The notes beneath the pieces are model-generated. The model saw nothing but the letters and a program-made list of their open reading frames with translations, searched no databases and was not told the DNA's origin. A stretch of 58,782 bases of DNA, taken from an uncultured Saprospiraceae bacterium. Its GTDB lineage: Bacteria; Bacteroidota; Bacteroidia; Chitinophagales; Saprospiraceae. The position numbers and the translations under genes were made by a program. Location: contig CALFBH010000118.1 of the NCBI GenBank assembly GCA_937951615.1, positions 1 to 58,782 on the forward strand, read 5' to 3'. Shown one piece after another: positions 16,192 through 27,100 of this stretch. Each line of letters opens with the position of its first letter. Positions within the stretch are counted from its first letter, which is position 1.

Positions 16192-17166
16192 ATGTTACCA
16201 ATGATTGCATCCAATGATTTGCTGGGACAACCGGAGGCACTTCAGGCAAGATTGAAAGATAAAGGTTATCTGTTGTTCAGAAATGCCATTCCACAAACGC
16301 CACTTCTCAAGTTGAGAAAAGACATTATAAATATCCTGGCAACAGCAGGCTGGATCAAGCAGGGAGAAGAATTGATGAATGCTATCGCGCATCGTATCCC
16401 ACTGGCAGAAGGAGAAGCAGACGAAGGCTTTTTTGAAGTCTATGATGAAGTCATGAAGCTAGAATCTTTTTATGGATTGGGACAAGATTCTGCCTTGACT
16501 GCTGTAATGAAAGAAGTGTTGGGCGAAAGTGCTTTTCCGCATCCGCTTTCAGTAGCCCGACTCACTTTTCCAAAAAATAATGAGACCACCACACCACCAC
16601 ATCAGGACTACCCCAATAACCAAGGGACTAAAAATCTGACCGCCACCTGGATACCGCTCAGTGATTGTCCACAAAGCCTTGGAGGAGTCAGTATTTTGGA
16701 AGGCTCTCACAAATTTGATGAAATACTCTCCTTGGAATATAGCCTTGGCGCAGGCAAAAGAACCGTCATCATGCCCGAAAAATATAAGGAACTCAACTGG
16801 GTCGCTACGGACTTTAAATTGGGAGATTTTCTAGTCTTTCCATCGCTGACCGTACATAAAGCCCTTGATAACCTTTCTGCTCAAACCATGCGATTGTCTG
16901 TAGATTTTAGATTCCAACAGGAAGGAGAAGCACTGACTGAAAATGTATTGAAACCCCATTTTCAAAGATTTGACTGGGAAGAGGTTTATGCCAATTGGGA
17001 AAGCAAAGAACATCAATACTACTGGAAAAATAAAAACTATATCATCGAAGCCTGGGATCCTGCATTACACGAAGCAGAAGATTTTAATCTGTACAGAGCT
17101 TTGAAAATGGAAAATGATTATAAAAAGGAAAGAGAACTAAGGACGGAAAACTGGCGGAAAGAATGA
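16192..17166 (+). CDS. Phytanoyl-CoA dioxygenase (PhyH) family protein
   Basis: This 324-residue Fe(II)/2-oxoglutarate oxygenase shows the metal triad His137-x-Asp139 (PPHQDYPNN) and a distal His222 (PSLTVHKAL), with Arg234 placed to bind 2-oxoglutarate (TMRLSVDFRF). The core also has SLGGVSILEGSHKFDEI. The family hydroxylates varied small molecules and lipids; the substrate here is unknown. It follows a lipocalin-like lipoprotein and precedes a DinB relic and a convergent Gfo/Idh oxidoreductase, a neighbourhood common for sugar or secondary-metabolite catabolism. The C-terminal 60 residues (WDPALHEAEDFNLYRA, then a charged tail) extend beyond the core. Confidence 0.88.
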   Translation: MLPMIASNDLLGQPEALQARLKDKGYLLFRNAIPQTPLLKLRKDIINILATAGWIKQGEELMNAIAHRIPLAEGEADEGFFEVYDEVMKLESFYGLGQDSALTAVMKEVLGESAFPHPLSVARLTFPKNNETTTPPHQDYPNNQGTKNLTATWIPLSDCPQSLGGVSILEGSHKFDEILSLEYSLGAGKRTVIMPEKYKELNWVATDFKLGDFLVFPSLTVHKALDNLSAQTMRLSVDFRFQQEGEALTENVLKPHFQRFDWEEVYANWESKEHQYYWKNKNYIIEAWDPALHEAEDFNLYRALKMENDYKKERELRTENWRKE

Positions 17167-17184
17167 GCAGGTGACTTACGTCAA

Positions 17185-17277
17185 ATGAAAAACAAATACT
17201 TCCTCATACACCTGACTAGCCATCTCAACTATCACCTTGGACAAATCAATTACCACAGAAGATTGTTGGACAAGTAA
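17185..17277 (+). pseudogene. C-terminal relic of a DinB-like protein
   Basis: Just after the PhyH stop, a 30-codon frame encodes FLIHLTSHLNYHLGQINYHR followed by RLLDK and TAA. This closely matches the usual C-terminus of DinB/YfiT-type four-helix proteins (H-L-x-x-H-x-x-Y-H-x-G-Q-I-N-Y-x-R-R). The upstream two thirds of that gene are absent and the frame is blocked by the PhyH stop at 17164-17166. The DinB C-terminal histidines are intact, so the loss is probably recent. It is best read as a deletion scar, not a functional small gene. Confidence 0.65.
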
Positions 17278-17322
17278 TTGGCTTGAATTGTTTATGACTT
17301 AGAAAGGTGTTTTGCTAAAGAC

Positions 17323-18693
17323 TTAAACCTTAACAGCGACAACCCGCTTCTCTTTTCGACTAACTTCTGCTGAAAATCCCATTATATGACTCTGGATAGA
17401 TGCCTCAATCGTGGATGATAAGAGCGATTTATCCTGATTCGATACTGCCTGAATCCAGTCTGCTACCAAACGCCAGTCGCCGCCGCCATGACCATCAGAT
17501 TTTTGCGACCATTCTGTTTTTTCGCTGGTCAAAAAATCGGTATGTACAAACTGCTGCATATCACCAACGACATCACCCAGGCTGCCCATAATCCGCGTCC
17601 GACGCCCATGATAGGAAGTAAATGCTTCCATGCTAAAGCTGGCAGTTACGTCATCTTCAAACAACATATTGCAAGTGTAATGGTCGGGTTGGTCATTTTC
17701 CATTTTGTACACGCAGCGTCCGTAATTGGTCGTTCTGAGATATTCCAAAATGGCATCTCCATGTTTCGATTTATCTTCGGGCAAATCAAAAACGTAGGTG
17801 CGCTGGCGGTCACGATGATAGATTTTTAGAGCAGAATAGGGACAAGCCGACTCATGCAAACATCCATCCATGCAACGTGCGGTGCTACCTTCGGGCGCAT
17901 TATTTTTATTGAACCAGGAAAGCGAACCAAATGCCTGAATGTCTTCACAATTTTTATCAAGCATCCATTTGATAATGTCTAGGTCGTGGCAGGATTTTGC
18001 TAGAATAATTGGTGCGGTTTGTACAGAATTATGCCAATTCCCACGTACGTACGAGTGCGCCATGTGTACGTGTTCGATGGGTTCAAAATGTTGCATACTG
18101 ACGACTTTGCCTAAGATGCCCGAGTGGATAATTTCACGCAATTTGATAAAATACGGGGCATAGCGCAGGACATGACAAACGGCTACGATTCGACCCGTTT
18201 TTTGTGATAATTCCAGAATGTCTCGACATTCTTGTTCAGATGGTGAAATGGGTTTTTCCAACAAAATATCATAGCCCATTTTCAAGGCTTCCATGCAAGG
18301 TCCATAGTGCAGATCATCGGGTGTGGTTATGAGGATAGCATCCGCAAATTTGGGTGCTTTGAAGACATCTTCCCAAGTTAAAAAGGTGTTTTTTCTTTTA
18401 ATCTTATGTCTTTTTATGTATTGTTTTCGGCGAACATCAATAGGTTCTGCAACGCCTACAATATCCAATTCGTCAGGATATTTAATGGCATATTCACCGT
18501 ACAGATTGCCGCGATTGCCTGCACCAAGTGTGATGGCCGTAACGGCTTTGTCAGGTTTGGAATACTTGTTTCTTTCGGGCAATATCATGGGAATACTTTC
18601 AGTCGCGTTGCCCCATAATCTAGCTGGAACGGTCATTGCACCGAGGGCAAGTGTCAGGTTTTTGAGGGCAGTACGGCGGGAATAGTTGGTCAT
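17323..18693 (-). CDS. Gfo/Idh/MocA family oxidoreductase with Tat signal
   Basis: This 456-residue protein starts with a twin-arginine signal (NYSRRTALKNLTLALGAM), so it is probably exported folded with its cofactor. The NAD(P) loop is ITLGAGNRGNLYG (about residues 54-66), and the catalytic lysine motif is LLEKPISPSE (about 145-154). Downstream are HDLDIIKWML and a cysteine-rich insert (CMDGCLHESACPYSA, about 275-289), which is unusual and may bind a metal. The family oxidises or reduces sugars and inositols. It is convergent with the PhyH gene. The substrate is unknown. Confidence 0.88.
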   Translation of the reverse strand: MTNYSRRTALKNLTLALGAMTVPARLWGNATESIPMILPERNKYSKPDKAVTAITLGAGNRGNLYGEYAIKYPDELDIVGVAEPIDVRRKQYIKRHKIKRKNTFLTWEDVFKAPKFADAILITTPDDLHYGPCMEALKMGYDILLEKPISPSEQECRDILELSQKTGRIVAVCHVLRYAPYFIKLREIIHSGILGKVVSMQHFEPIEHVHMAHSYVRGNWHNSVQTAPIILAKSCHDLDIIKWMLDKNCEDIQAFGSLSWFNKNNAPEGSTARCMDGCLHESACPYSALKIYHRDRQRTYVFDLPEDKSKHGDAILEYLRTTNYGRCVYKMENDQPDHYTCNMLFEDDVTASFSMEAFTSYHGRRTRIMGSLGDVVGDMQQFVHTDFLTSEKTEWSQKSDGHGGGDWRLVADWIQAVSNQDKSLLSSTIEASIQSHIMGFSAEVSRKEKRVVAVKV

Positions 18694-19014
18694 TATTTAT
18701 GGTATTTTATAATGTATTTAGCATAAAAGTCGTTATATATAAGTGTTGTCAAATTTACAGGTATTTTAGCTGAAATACCAAATCATAGAAATCTAAGGGC
18801 TTGCGCAAAAAGACACCATTAAATGAAGCGTTTATTTTTGCGCAAGCCCTAAACACACTTTTAGTGCAAAAAAGTGACAACTAATTTTCAAATCCAGCCC
18901 ACCAAAAGCACCCTCATCTGCATCTACAAAATATAAGATAACTGAAAGAAAAATTCAAAGCAACAAGTCTCGCATCTCGTGTCTGACTTCTCGCTTCTAA
19001 AAACCAAAATAATC
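18694..19014 (+). repeat. Gap with a 16-bp perfect inverted repeat (18796-18850)
   Basis: AGGGCTTGCGCAAAAA (18796-18811) and its exact complement (18835-18850) enclose 23 bases. It could act as a transcript-stabilising or terminating hairpin, but it also matches the style of the dispersed repeats. No gene is seen in this 321-base gap between two divergent genes, so both promoters must lie here. Confidence 0.7.
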
Positions 19015-22000
19015 ATGAAATTGACCAAAGCTTTAATACCCGTCTTATTCCTAGTCCTACTAGCAGGAACAACCATGTCATTAAGCCCCGATGCCCCACA
19101 AACTTTCCGCGACATCATCCAGGAATTGCTCGCTGACCTCAAGCAATCCAACGAAGAGCGTCCCGAAGACCGCGTCTATATCCACACCGACAAACCGATG
19201 TACAAGCCCGGCGAAACCATCTGGCTGTCCACTTATGTCCGCGAAGGCGCGAGCCTCACTCCATCCGAAAAATCGGGCATTGTCTATGTCGAACTCATCA
19301 ATCCTAAAGGCAGCGTATCCAAAAAGCTCAACCTCATTGCAGATAATGGCATAGCCTGCGGTGACTTTGATATTGATGAAAATGCAGTAGGCGGGATGTA
19401 TAAAGTAAAAGCCTATACCAACTGGCAAAAAAACGATCCCGACCCAGCTTATTTTATCAAAGAACTACAAGTACAGAAAGTCGTATTGCCCCGACTAAAA
19501 ATGAAACTCGATTTTGAGCGCGAAGCCTACGGCGCAGGCGATGCGGTCAAAGCCGACCTAGACCTCAATACCAATGCCAATCAAGCACTAAGTAATTATG
19601 ATTTCAATTTTGTCGTCAATCTGGAAGGAAGGCAATTACTGAAAGGCAATGGAAAAACCAATGCAGAAGGCAAAGCCAATGTCCAGTTCAATTTACCAAC
19701 AGCCTTAAAAAGCAATGACGGTATTCTGAATGTCATGATACAATATCAAGGCTTGACGGAATCCATCTCTCGTTCTGTGCCGATTGTGCTGAATAAAATT
19801 GACCTCGCATTATATCCCGAAGGTGGCGATTTGGTTACTGGACTAAAAAGCAAAGTTGCCTTTAAAGCCTTGAATGAATTTGGCTTGCCAGCAGATATAG
19901 AAGGCAGGGTAGTCAGCAATACAGGTTTGGAAGTCGCAAAATTAAAATCCTATCATCAAGGCATGGGCGCATTTGAGTTTACGCCATTAAAAGGACAAAG
20001 CTACAAAGTAGAAATCACCAAACCAAAAAACGTAAAGGCAATTCATGACCTGCCCGAAGCCCTAAAACGGGGCTTTGCACTAGAAGTAGTAGAAGTCACC
20101 AAAGACAATATTATCATCAACACCAAATCAACTGAAAACGAAGAATTGTACGTCTTGGCGAATATCCGAGGCGAAAATTATTATGCCAATCCAATCAAAG
20201 CCAATACAGGAGAAAATATACATCGCATTCCAACCACTAAAATGCCCGCAGGCGTAGCCCAACTGACCTTATTCGATAGTAAAGGCATTGCCCGTGCAGA
20301 GCGACTGACTTTCGTCAATAAACACCAGGAACTCAAGGTCAATATTTCCACCAATAAAGAAAAATACCAGCCCCGCGAAAAAGTGGAAATGACCATCGAA
20401 GTCAGCGACCAACGCGGCGTCCCCATGCCCGCCGATCTGTCCCTTGCAGTAGCTGATGACCAACTCCTGACCTTCGCCGACGATAAATCTTCCAACATCC
20501 TCTCTTGGTTGCTCATGGAAGCTGATCTTGCCGGAGAAGTAGAAGAACCGAATTTCTATTTTGATGCAGCAGAAGAAAAAGCCGAACTCGCACTAGATTA
20601 CTTGCTGATGACTTCTGGCTGGCGCAGATTTACCTGGGAACAGGTACGTAATGATTTGCCCATAGCAGGTTATCCCAATGAGGCGAATGTAATCAGTGGA
20701 GTAGTTTTAGGCAAAGAAAATGAGCCGCTTCAAAATGCTATTATAAAAATAGAAGGCAAAGATATTCAGCAAATAACGGATAAAGATGGAGTATTTACAT
20801 TTAAAAATATAGCACTCTACGAGCCGGTAACGCTTGTCGCAAATACAAAAGAATACGACACAAAGCGACTAGTGACAAACTACGGAACAGAGGTGACTTT
20901 TCGTCCCGCAATACAGGGTGTTGTAACAGATAAAAACACAGGAGAAGGAATTCCTTTTGCTAATGTGTATATGCTAGGAACAGAGACCGGAACGCTAACA
21001 GATATTGACGGTAAATACGAAATTGTTTTGCCAGAAAGTCTTCCTGCTAACCCAAAGCTTCAAGTGAGCTATATAGGCTATATGAATGTGACCGTTCCTG
21101 TAGGAGGAAGCAGTGAAATCAATATAGAATTGGATGATGCTGGCATGTTATTGGACGAGGTAGTTGTAGCAGGTGCACGCCCAGGAAAAGGAGGTGTCAG
21201 GGAAAAAGCAAGGGGGCAAAGAGAGAGGAAAAGACCGCAGCTTGCAATGGCGGCATCACCACGACCGCCTGTAATCGAAGAAGTCCCAGAAGAAATGATA
21301 GAAATGGAAGAAGATATGGTTATGGATGATGCAGAAAACTTGCCCGTCCGTAATGTCGACGCGCTGGCAGCCCAGGCAGCTGGTGTAAAAGCAGATAAAG
21401 ATGCGGACGGCGTACAATTCAGAGGCGCAAGAGAAGGTGAGCAGGTCGTTTTTGTAGATGGTGTACGTGTAAAAGAGGAAGCTGAAAAAGCACTAAAACA
21501 AGAAGCTAAACGAAAATTAGTAGATGCGCGAATGGACAATGCAGAAGCAAAAGAACAAGCAAAAGTAGCAGGTAAAAGAGCAGAAGCAGAACGTTTTGCC
21601 ATGAAGCGTGAACGTGCGAAAGTACAGGATATTAGAATGATAGAAGATGAAGCTAATTTTGGCAATGTCAGAAAACTAGCTCCACCAAAAATCCTCTACT
21701 ACCGCCCACGCGAATTTGCCGCGCCAAAGTACGATGCACAGCCCACAAAACAAGCCCAACGCACAGACTTCCGCAGCACCATCTACTGGAACGGGCATGT
21801 AAAAGTAGACAAAACAGGAAAAGCAAAACTCGAATTTTACACCTCCGATGCCATTACATCATTCAATATTACTGCCGAAGGCATTGCGCAGGATGGAACA
21901 GTCGGTAGAGGCACGCATAAATTTTATTCTCAATTACCTTTCAGTATGAATGCCAAAATCCCGGTAGAAGTCGTGACAGGCGATGTACTGAAATTGCCTT

Positions 22001-23832
22001 TGACTTTCGTCAATAACACAGATGGCACCTTGGATGGCGTATTGGATTTTACTATTCCAAAAGGCTTTAAACCAAAAGAAAGACTGCCCGAAACACTGAC
22101 CCTTGCACCCAAGTTCACCAAGACCGATTATATAGAATTTCTAGTCACAGAGGCACAACCCAAAGCAAATTTTGGACTACAGTTTTTTAGCAATGGCTTT
22201 GAAGATAATGTGATGCAGGAAATCAGCTCAGTCTCCAAAGGCTTCCCAGCCATGCTGTCCTACTCCAATCAAGCACTCAACGAAACCTACGAAATGGACA
22301 TCAATGATGTAGTGGACGGCTCACTCGAAGTCAGCCTCACCGCTTATCCCGATTTGGCGGGCGAATTGATGTCTGGCTTGGAATCTATGTTGCGCGAGCC
22401 ACATGGTTGTTTTGAGCAAACCTCCTCTGCGACCTATCCAAATATTCTGGTTTTACAATACATGAATGAAACCGACCAAATCAACCCCGAATTAGCGAAA
22501 AAAGCAAAAGAACTCATCGCAAGAGGCTATAAACGCCTGACAGGTTACGAATCGCAAAGCGGCGGATTTGAGTGGTTTGGCAAAGACCCTGGACACGAAG
22601 GACTGACGGCTTATGGTTTGATGGAATTTACAGAAATGAAAAAAGTATGGGACGGCGTGGACACAGAAATGATCGACCGCACCGCCGACTGGCTGATGGA
22701 AAGACGCGATGGCAATGGCTTGTTCAAACGCAACCCCCGTGCTTTACATAGTTTTGGCTTGACCACTGATGAAAACATGAGTGCCTACATCACGTATGGA
22801 CTGACGGAAGCTGGTTATGAGGATTTGCAAAAAGAAGTAGATGCCGCTTACGCCAATGCTAAAACAGCTAAAAATCCTTACTTGATGGGGCTTGCCGCCA
22901 ATATTTTGTATAATAAAAAAGACAAAAAACGAGGCGATGAGATCTTAGCAAAATTAATGAAAATGCAGGCCGAAAAAGGTGCATGGAAACACGGCGAAAA
23001 AGACAAATCAGGCCCAGGTTCAGGCGGAAATGCCCTGAAAATAGAAACGGCTTCTCTGACGTTAATGGCGCTGCTCAAGCAAGACAAACCAGATGCAACC
23101 AGCATCAAAAAAGTAGCCGATTTTGTCCGCAACTCGCGTGGAGGTTATGGTGGTTTTGGAAATACGAACAGCACAGTTCTGGCTTTACGTTCCTTAATTG
23201 CTTATACGAAATATGCCAAGCAAACCGAAGAAGACGGCGAATTGGAATTATATGTCAATAACAAAAAAGTCGCCACGAAAAAATATGAAGCTGGAACAAA
23301 AGGCGAAATCGTCATGGACGACCTAGCGCAATATTTCAAAGATGGCAAGCAAAATGTAAAAGTCAAATTTGCAGGAACAAAAGCGGCATTGCCTTATACC
23401 TTAGCGGCAAATTGGAAGACCACTTTGCCCCATTCCGACGCAGCATGTGTGATCGACATAGCAACCAAATTGGCGAAAAACAGTGCAAAAGTAGGGGAGA
23501 CCCTCCGCCTCACCACCACCCTCAAAAACAAAACCGCAGACGGGCAGCCCATGACCCTCGCCATCGTCGGCTTACCAGCCGGACTGACTGCACAGCCCTG
23601 GCAGTTGAAAGAATTATTAGACAAAGAAATTGTAGATTTCTATGAAGTGATTGGCAATAATGTAGTTTTCTATTATCGTCAAATGGCACCTTCGGAAAGC
23701 AAAACCATTCACCTCGACCTGAAAGCTGAAATGCCTGGTGAATTTGATGCACCTGCTTCTTCGGGTTATTTGTATTATACCAATGAGTTTAAAGACTGGG
23801 ATGTTGTGGAGACGGTGACAATTGTGCAGTAA
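19015..23832 (+). CDS. Alpha-2-macroglobulin family protein with embedded TonB-receptor-type domains (A2M-1)
   Basis: This 1605-residue exported protein starts at ATG 19015 with a signal peptide (LTKALIPVLFLVLLAG). Domain order by eye: MG2-type domain (about 50-150, VYIHTDKPMYKPGETIW); further macroglobulin strands; two carboxypeptidase-regulatory-like domains (about 560-625 and 630-712, GTETGTLTDIDGKYEI); a partial plug (about 775-818, FRGAREGEQVVFVDGVRV); a Lys/Ala/Glu-rich helix (about 819-872); the A2M bait-following domain (about 915-962); and the thioester domain with GCFEQ (Cys1132, Gln1135). A2M proteins trap proteases or attach to nucleophiles through the thioester. The plug has no barrel, so nutrient uptake is unlikely. 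The next gene is a larger paralogue. A longer start at 18979 lacks the signal-first layout. Confidence 0.85.
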   Translation: MKLTKALIPVLFLVLLAGTTMSLSPDAPQTFRDIIQELLADLKQSNEERPEDRVYIHTDKPMYKPGETIWLSTYVREGASLTPSEKSGIVYVELINPKGSVSKKLNLIADNGIACGDFDIDENAVGGMYKVKAYTNWQKNDPDPAYFIKELQVQKVVLPRLKMKLDFEREAYGAGDAVKADLDLNTNANQALSNYDFNFVVNLEGRQLLKGNGKTNAEGKANVQFNLPTALKSNDGILNVMIQYQGLTESISRSVPIVLNKIDLALYPEGGDLVTGLKSKVAFKALNEFGLPADIEGRVVSNTGLEVAKLKSYHQGMGAFEFTPLKGQSYKVEITKPKNVKAIHDLPEALKRGFALEVVEVTKDNIIINTKSTENEELYVLANIRGENYYANPIKANTGENIHRIPTTKMPAGVAQLTLFDSKGIARAERLTFVNKHQELKVNISTNKEKYQPREKVEMTIEVSDQRGVPMPADLSLAVADDQLLTFADDKSSNILSWLLMEADLAGEVEEPNFYFDAAEEKAELALDYLLMTSGWRRFTWEQVRNDLPIAGYPNEANVISGVVLGKENEPLQNAIIKIEGKDIQQITDKDGVFTFKNIALYEPVTLVANTKEYDTKRLVTNYGTEVTFRPAIQGVVTDKNTGEGIPFANVYMLGTETGTLTDIDGKYEIVLPESLPANPKLQVSYIGYMNVTVPVGGSSEINIELDDAGMLLDEVVVAGARPGKGGVREKARGQRERKRPQLAMAASPRPPVIEEVPEEMIEMEEDMVMDDAENLPVRNVDALAAQAAGVKADKDADGVQFRGAREGEQVVFVDGVRVKEEAEKALKQEAKRKLVDARMDNAEAKEQAKVAGKRAEAERFAMKRERAKVQDIRMIEDEANFGNVRKLAPPKILYYRPREFAAPKYDAQPTKQAQRTDFRSTIYWNGHVKVDKTGKAKLEFYTSDAITSFNITAEGIAQDGTVGRGTHKFYSQLPFSMNAKIPVEVVTGDVLKLPLTFVNNTDGTLDGVLDFTIPKGFKPKERLPETLTLAPKFTKTDYIEFLVTEAQPKANFGLQFFSNGFEDNVMQEISSVSKGFPAMLSYSNQALNETYEMDINDVVDGSLEVSLTAYPDLAGELMSGLESMLREPHGCFEQTSSATYPNILVLQYMNETDQINPELAKKAKELIARGYKRLTGYESQSGGFEWFGKDPGHEGLTAYGLMEFTEMKKVWDGVDTEMIDRTADWLMERRDGNGLFKRNPRALHSFGLTTDENMSAYITYGLTEAGYEDLQKEVDAAYANAKTAKNPYLMGLAANILYNKKDKKRGDEILAKLMKMQAEKGAWKHGEKDKSGPGSGGNALKIETASLTLMALLKQDKPDATSIKKVADFVRNSRGGYGGFGNTNSTVLALRSLIAYTKYAKQTEEDGELELYVNNKKVATKKYEAGTKGEIVMDDLAQYFKDGKQNVKVKFAGTKAALPYTLAANWKTTLPHSDAACVIDIATKLAKNSAKVGETLRLTTTLKNKTADGQPMTLAIVGLPAGLTAQPWQLKELLDKEIVDFYEVIGNNVVFYYRQMAPSESKTIHLDLKAEMPGEFDAPASSGYLYYTNEFKDWDVVETVTIVQ

Positions 23833-24137
23833 CTGACGGTTTCGTAAACTTGCGCAAGGCCTCGTGGGAAGCGAGTTTGCTAAACCTTTCTATCTAAAAC
23901 ATAGAAGGTTTAGTAAACTCGCCACTCAAAACCCGCGCACAAGTTTACCAAACCGTCAAATTCCAAATTCCGAAACACTTCTGAAAAAATTACCCATGCC
24001 GTATTTGTGCGGGACGGGCTTCCTATTTTTCTCGCAAAGACGCAAAGGCGCAGAGTTTCTTTCCCTTAGCGTCTTTGCCGCCTTAGCGAGAACATTCTTC
24101 TTTGCTGAATGCTTTCTGACTCCTTTAAATAAAAAAA
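23833..24137 (+). repeat. Gap with two nested inverted-repeat elements
   Basis: About 23835-23960 is a nested inverted repeat: GACGGTTTCGTAAACTTG pairs with CAAGTTTACCAAACCGTC, and inside it GCGAGTTTGCTAAACCTT pairs with AAGGTTTAGTAAACTCGC. About 24032-24092 is another, CTCGCAAAGACGC with GCGTCTTTGCCGCCTTAGCGAG; its word recurs at 41729-41752. No gene is seen, and ORFs through the hairpins are rejected. The hairpins may limit read-through from A2M-1 into A2M-2. Confidence 0.75.
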
Positions 24138-27100
24138 ATGAATCTACCCACAGAAATAAAACATGTACTCACTATATTATTACTCCTGTTTTTCTGCTGC
24201 CAAGCAAAGGGGCAAAAACTAATAGACAGTCGCCAAACGAGCGAGTACACCTACATCTATAAAATTACAGAGAAGGAGGCAGAAGAAATTTACAGCAATA
24301 CTATTGAGGGAGTCGACAGCACATTTTTTCATACACGAGTAGATTCATTCCCAACAGACGAGGAATATAATAGACGTTTATCACAAGGGCATTATATCAA
24401 AACCTATGCAGACCAAAACAAGCAGAAAATTGCCATTACAACTATTCAAGATTTCAATGTTTTTATTTTAAATAATAATACAGATTTGAGTATTCAGGTC
24501 TATGATTTAAATGGAAAAATCATTCAGAATGCCGACCTGAAAGTGAAAAAGAAAAAACTGCGCTTCAATAAAAACACGCAATGCTATATTGATAAAAAAT
24601 CGAACAAAAAAGGTTTACTTAGCATTACGCACGATGGTTTTACAGCCTATTACGACTTGTCCAGAGATCGTAATAATTCATGCATTAAAAGAGGCTACCG
24701 AAAAATTGCTTACCAGACACCGCTGAAATACGTCTGGATGCCCATAAAATTTGTCGCGCTCATTCCGGTGGATGGTGTAAAGTCGATTGCTGATGGATAT
24801 TCAAGAGGCACAATTCGCAGAACGAAAAACTTCTTTGTAAAATCCTATGAAAAAATTGCCTGTATTTTTGATGATTATCACTGCAATGATTATAGATTTG
24901 GAGAGCGCCATACAGGCTACATGGTCTTCAATAAACCCAAATACCTGCCAGGCGATACTGTGAAGTTCAAAGCTTTTTTGGTAACAAAAAAGGGAAAACC
25001 TATTAATAAAGAAGTCAGCGTATCCATACAGACAAACAGGGAAAATGTCGAACTCACACAGCTCCAACCTTATCGGAAAGGAGGCTATGCTTATGAGTTT
25101 TTCCTACATGATTCTCTGGAATTAAAACTGGATAGATATTACAGTATCTCCCTCAAATTAAATGGCAAAAAAGAATACATCAGGAGTGCTTTTAAATACG
25201 AAGACTACGAATTGACAAAGACACAACTTGCGGTCAGATTGGACGATGAAAAACAATTTAGAAATCAGAAAAGAAAATTATTCATCAAGGGAACAGACGA
25301 AAATGATTTGAATATTCTGGATGGCAGGATTGAGGTTTTAGTAATGCCCAAAACAATACATAAGTACTTTGACAATCCTGTATTTGTGCCAGATACCCTG
25401 CTTTTTGTAAAACAGCAACTTAAACCTAGCAGTGAAACAGAGGTGCTACTGCCTGATTCTTTATTCCCCAAAATCAATTTTGATTATAGTGTAAATGTAA
25501 AACTACTCACTTCCGACAATGAAGTCTTATCCGAAAAAAAGACGGTAAATTATTTCTATCAGTTAAAAACTTTTGATGCCAGGGTACTAACAGATTCTAT
25601 TCGATTTTTTTATAAAGAAAACGCAGTAGCAAAGCCTGAAAAAGTCACGATAAGTGCTAAGGATAATTTCGGAAATAGCACGCCAGTTTATAGTGGGTAT
25701 ACACCTTGTACACTTGCGCTGAATCCTTACTATTCCCACTATGTCATAGAAGCGGATAGCCTGTCGAAAAGCATTAGGATGAGCAAAGAACCTGATTTGC
25801 TGAGCTGCTATGCGGATAGAACGCTCGATTCAGTTTTTGTACAGGTGGATAATCCGCGTAATATTCCTTTTAGTTACAACATTTACAGAGGGAATAAAGA
25901 AAAATATGCAGGCTACGCTGATTCGCTCAATCTACAACAAAAAACAAAGTCAAAGCAAAATTATTTTGTGTCGATAAGGTATTTATGGGCAGGTAAAATA
26001 GTGGAAAAAAGCTATAATATTCCTTTAGTAGATAAGCAACTAAATGTATCCATTACAGAACCTAAACTAGTATATCCGGGGCAAAAATCGAAGATTGAAG
26101 TATTGGTTACCAATGCAAATGGTAAACCTGTTGAAAATGTGGATGTTACAGCTTATGGATTGACAAAGAAGTTTAATTATGCGACACCAAATTTACCTTA
26201 TTTTGGCAAAGACAGAAAAGGCAAATCATTAATCAATAATTTCAGTCTCAAAAACACTAAACCCTACAGTGAGGACTTGGATCTGAATTACGATGCCTGG
26301 AGCATACTGGCAGGGCTGGATTCTATTGAATATTATACATTCATTTACCCGAAAGACAGCATCTACCGTTTTGAATATGAAAGTGCGGATACGCTGACGC
26401 AGTTTGCTCCCTTTGTCGTTTCCGATGGAGCGATTCAGCCCATTCATGTTGTTTATGTGGACAATAAACCAGTATATTTTAGTTGGTCGACACATAATCA
26501 ACCTTACTCCTTTCCGATTGACAGTGGTTTCCATCAAATCAATTTGCGGACAAGTTATGCAGATATCACGATTGACAGCATGTATTTTCAGCCAGGCAAA
26601 AAATTGATTTTTAGTTTGAATGAGGATGTTCAATTGAAGAATGTCAGAATAAGAGATGTGAAGCCTGAACTTAGCCAGCAGGAACAAAACTTATTATACA
26701 AATATATCTTTCCTTACCGACAAAAAAATTGGGAACAATATGCTTATCTGGAACAGGATGGACATATTCAGGTACTGAAGCCTCATGCAAGAGCAAAAAA
26801 ACGGGGGTATTATTTTGCAGGGCCAATAGTGGGTGATTTAAGTTTTAATCTTACAGACAGTGTCTCCACCAACTTTCAGCACGAGCATTTCTTTGAATAT
26901 GATTTCGCGCCCGAATTGCTGAAAATGCGTAGCGTGGATAGACGAAAATATCCTAAGGAACTCAATCTATACAAACCTGTAACAGTCTTAGCAGATGAGT
27001 ATATTTCCAAAGCAGCTTTCCTTCAAAAATGGGAGGATAATCTTGCCGCAAGACAATTAAGACTGGCAAGACATTTTTCACCAACAGTAACACCAAATAA

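Noticed and set aside
21078-21665. 195-codon open frame on the minus strand opposite A2M-1
   Set aside because: It lies wholly inside the confident A2M-1 gene, is Ser/Ala-rich as expected for a shadow of Lys/Glu/Ala codons, and has no recognisable motif.
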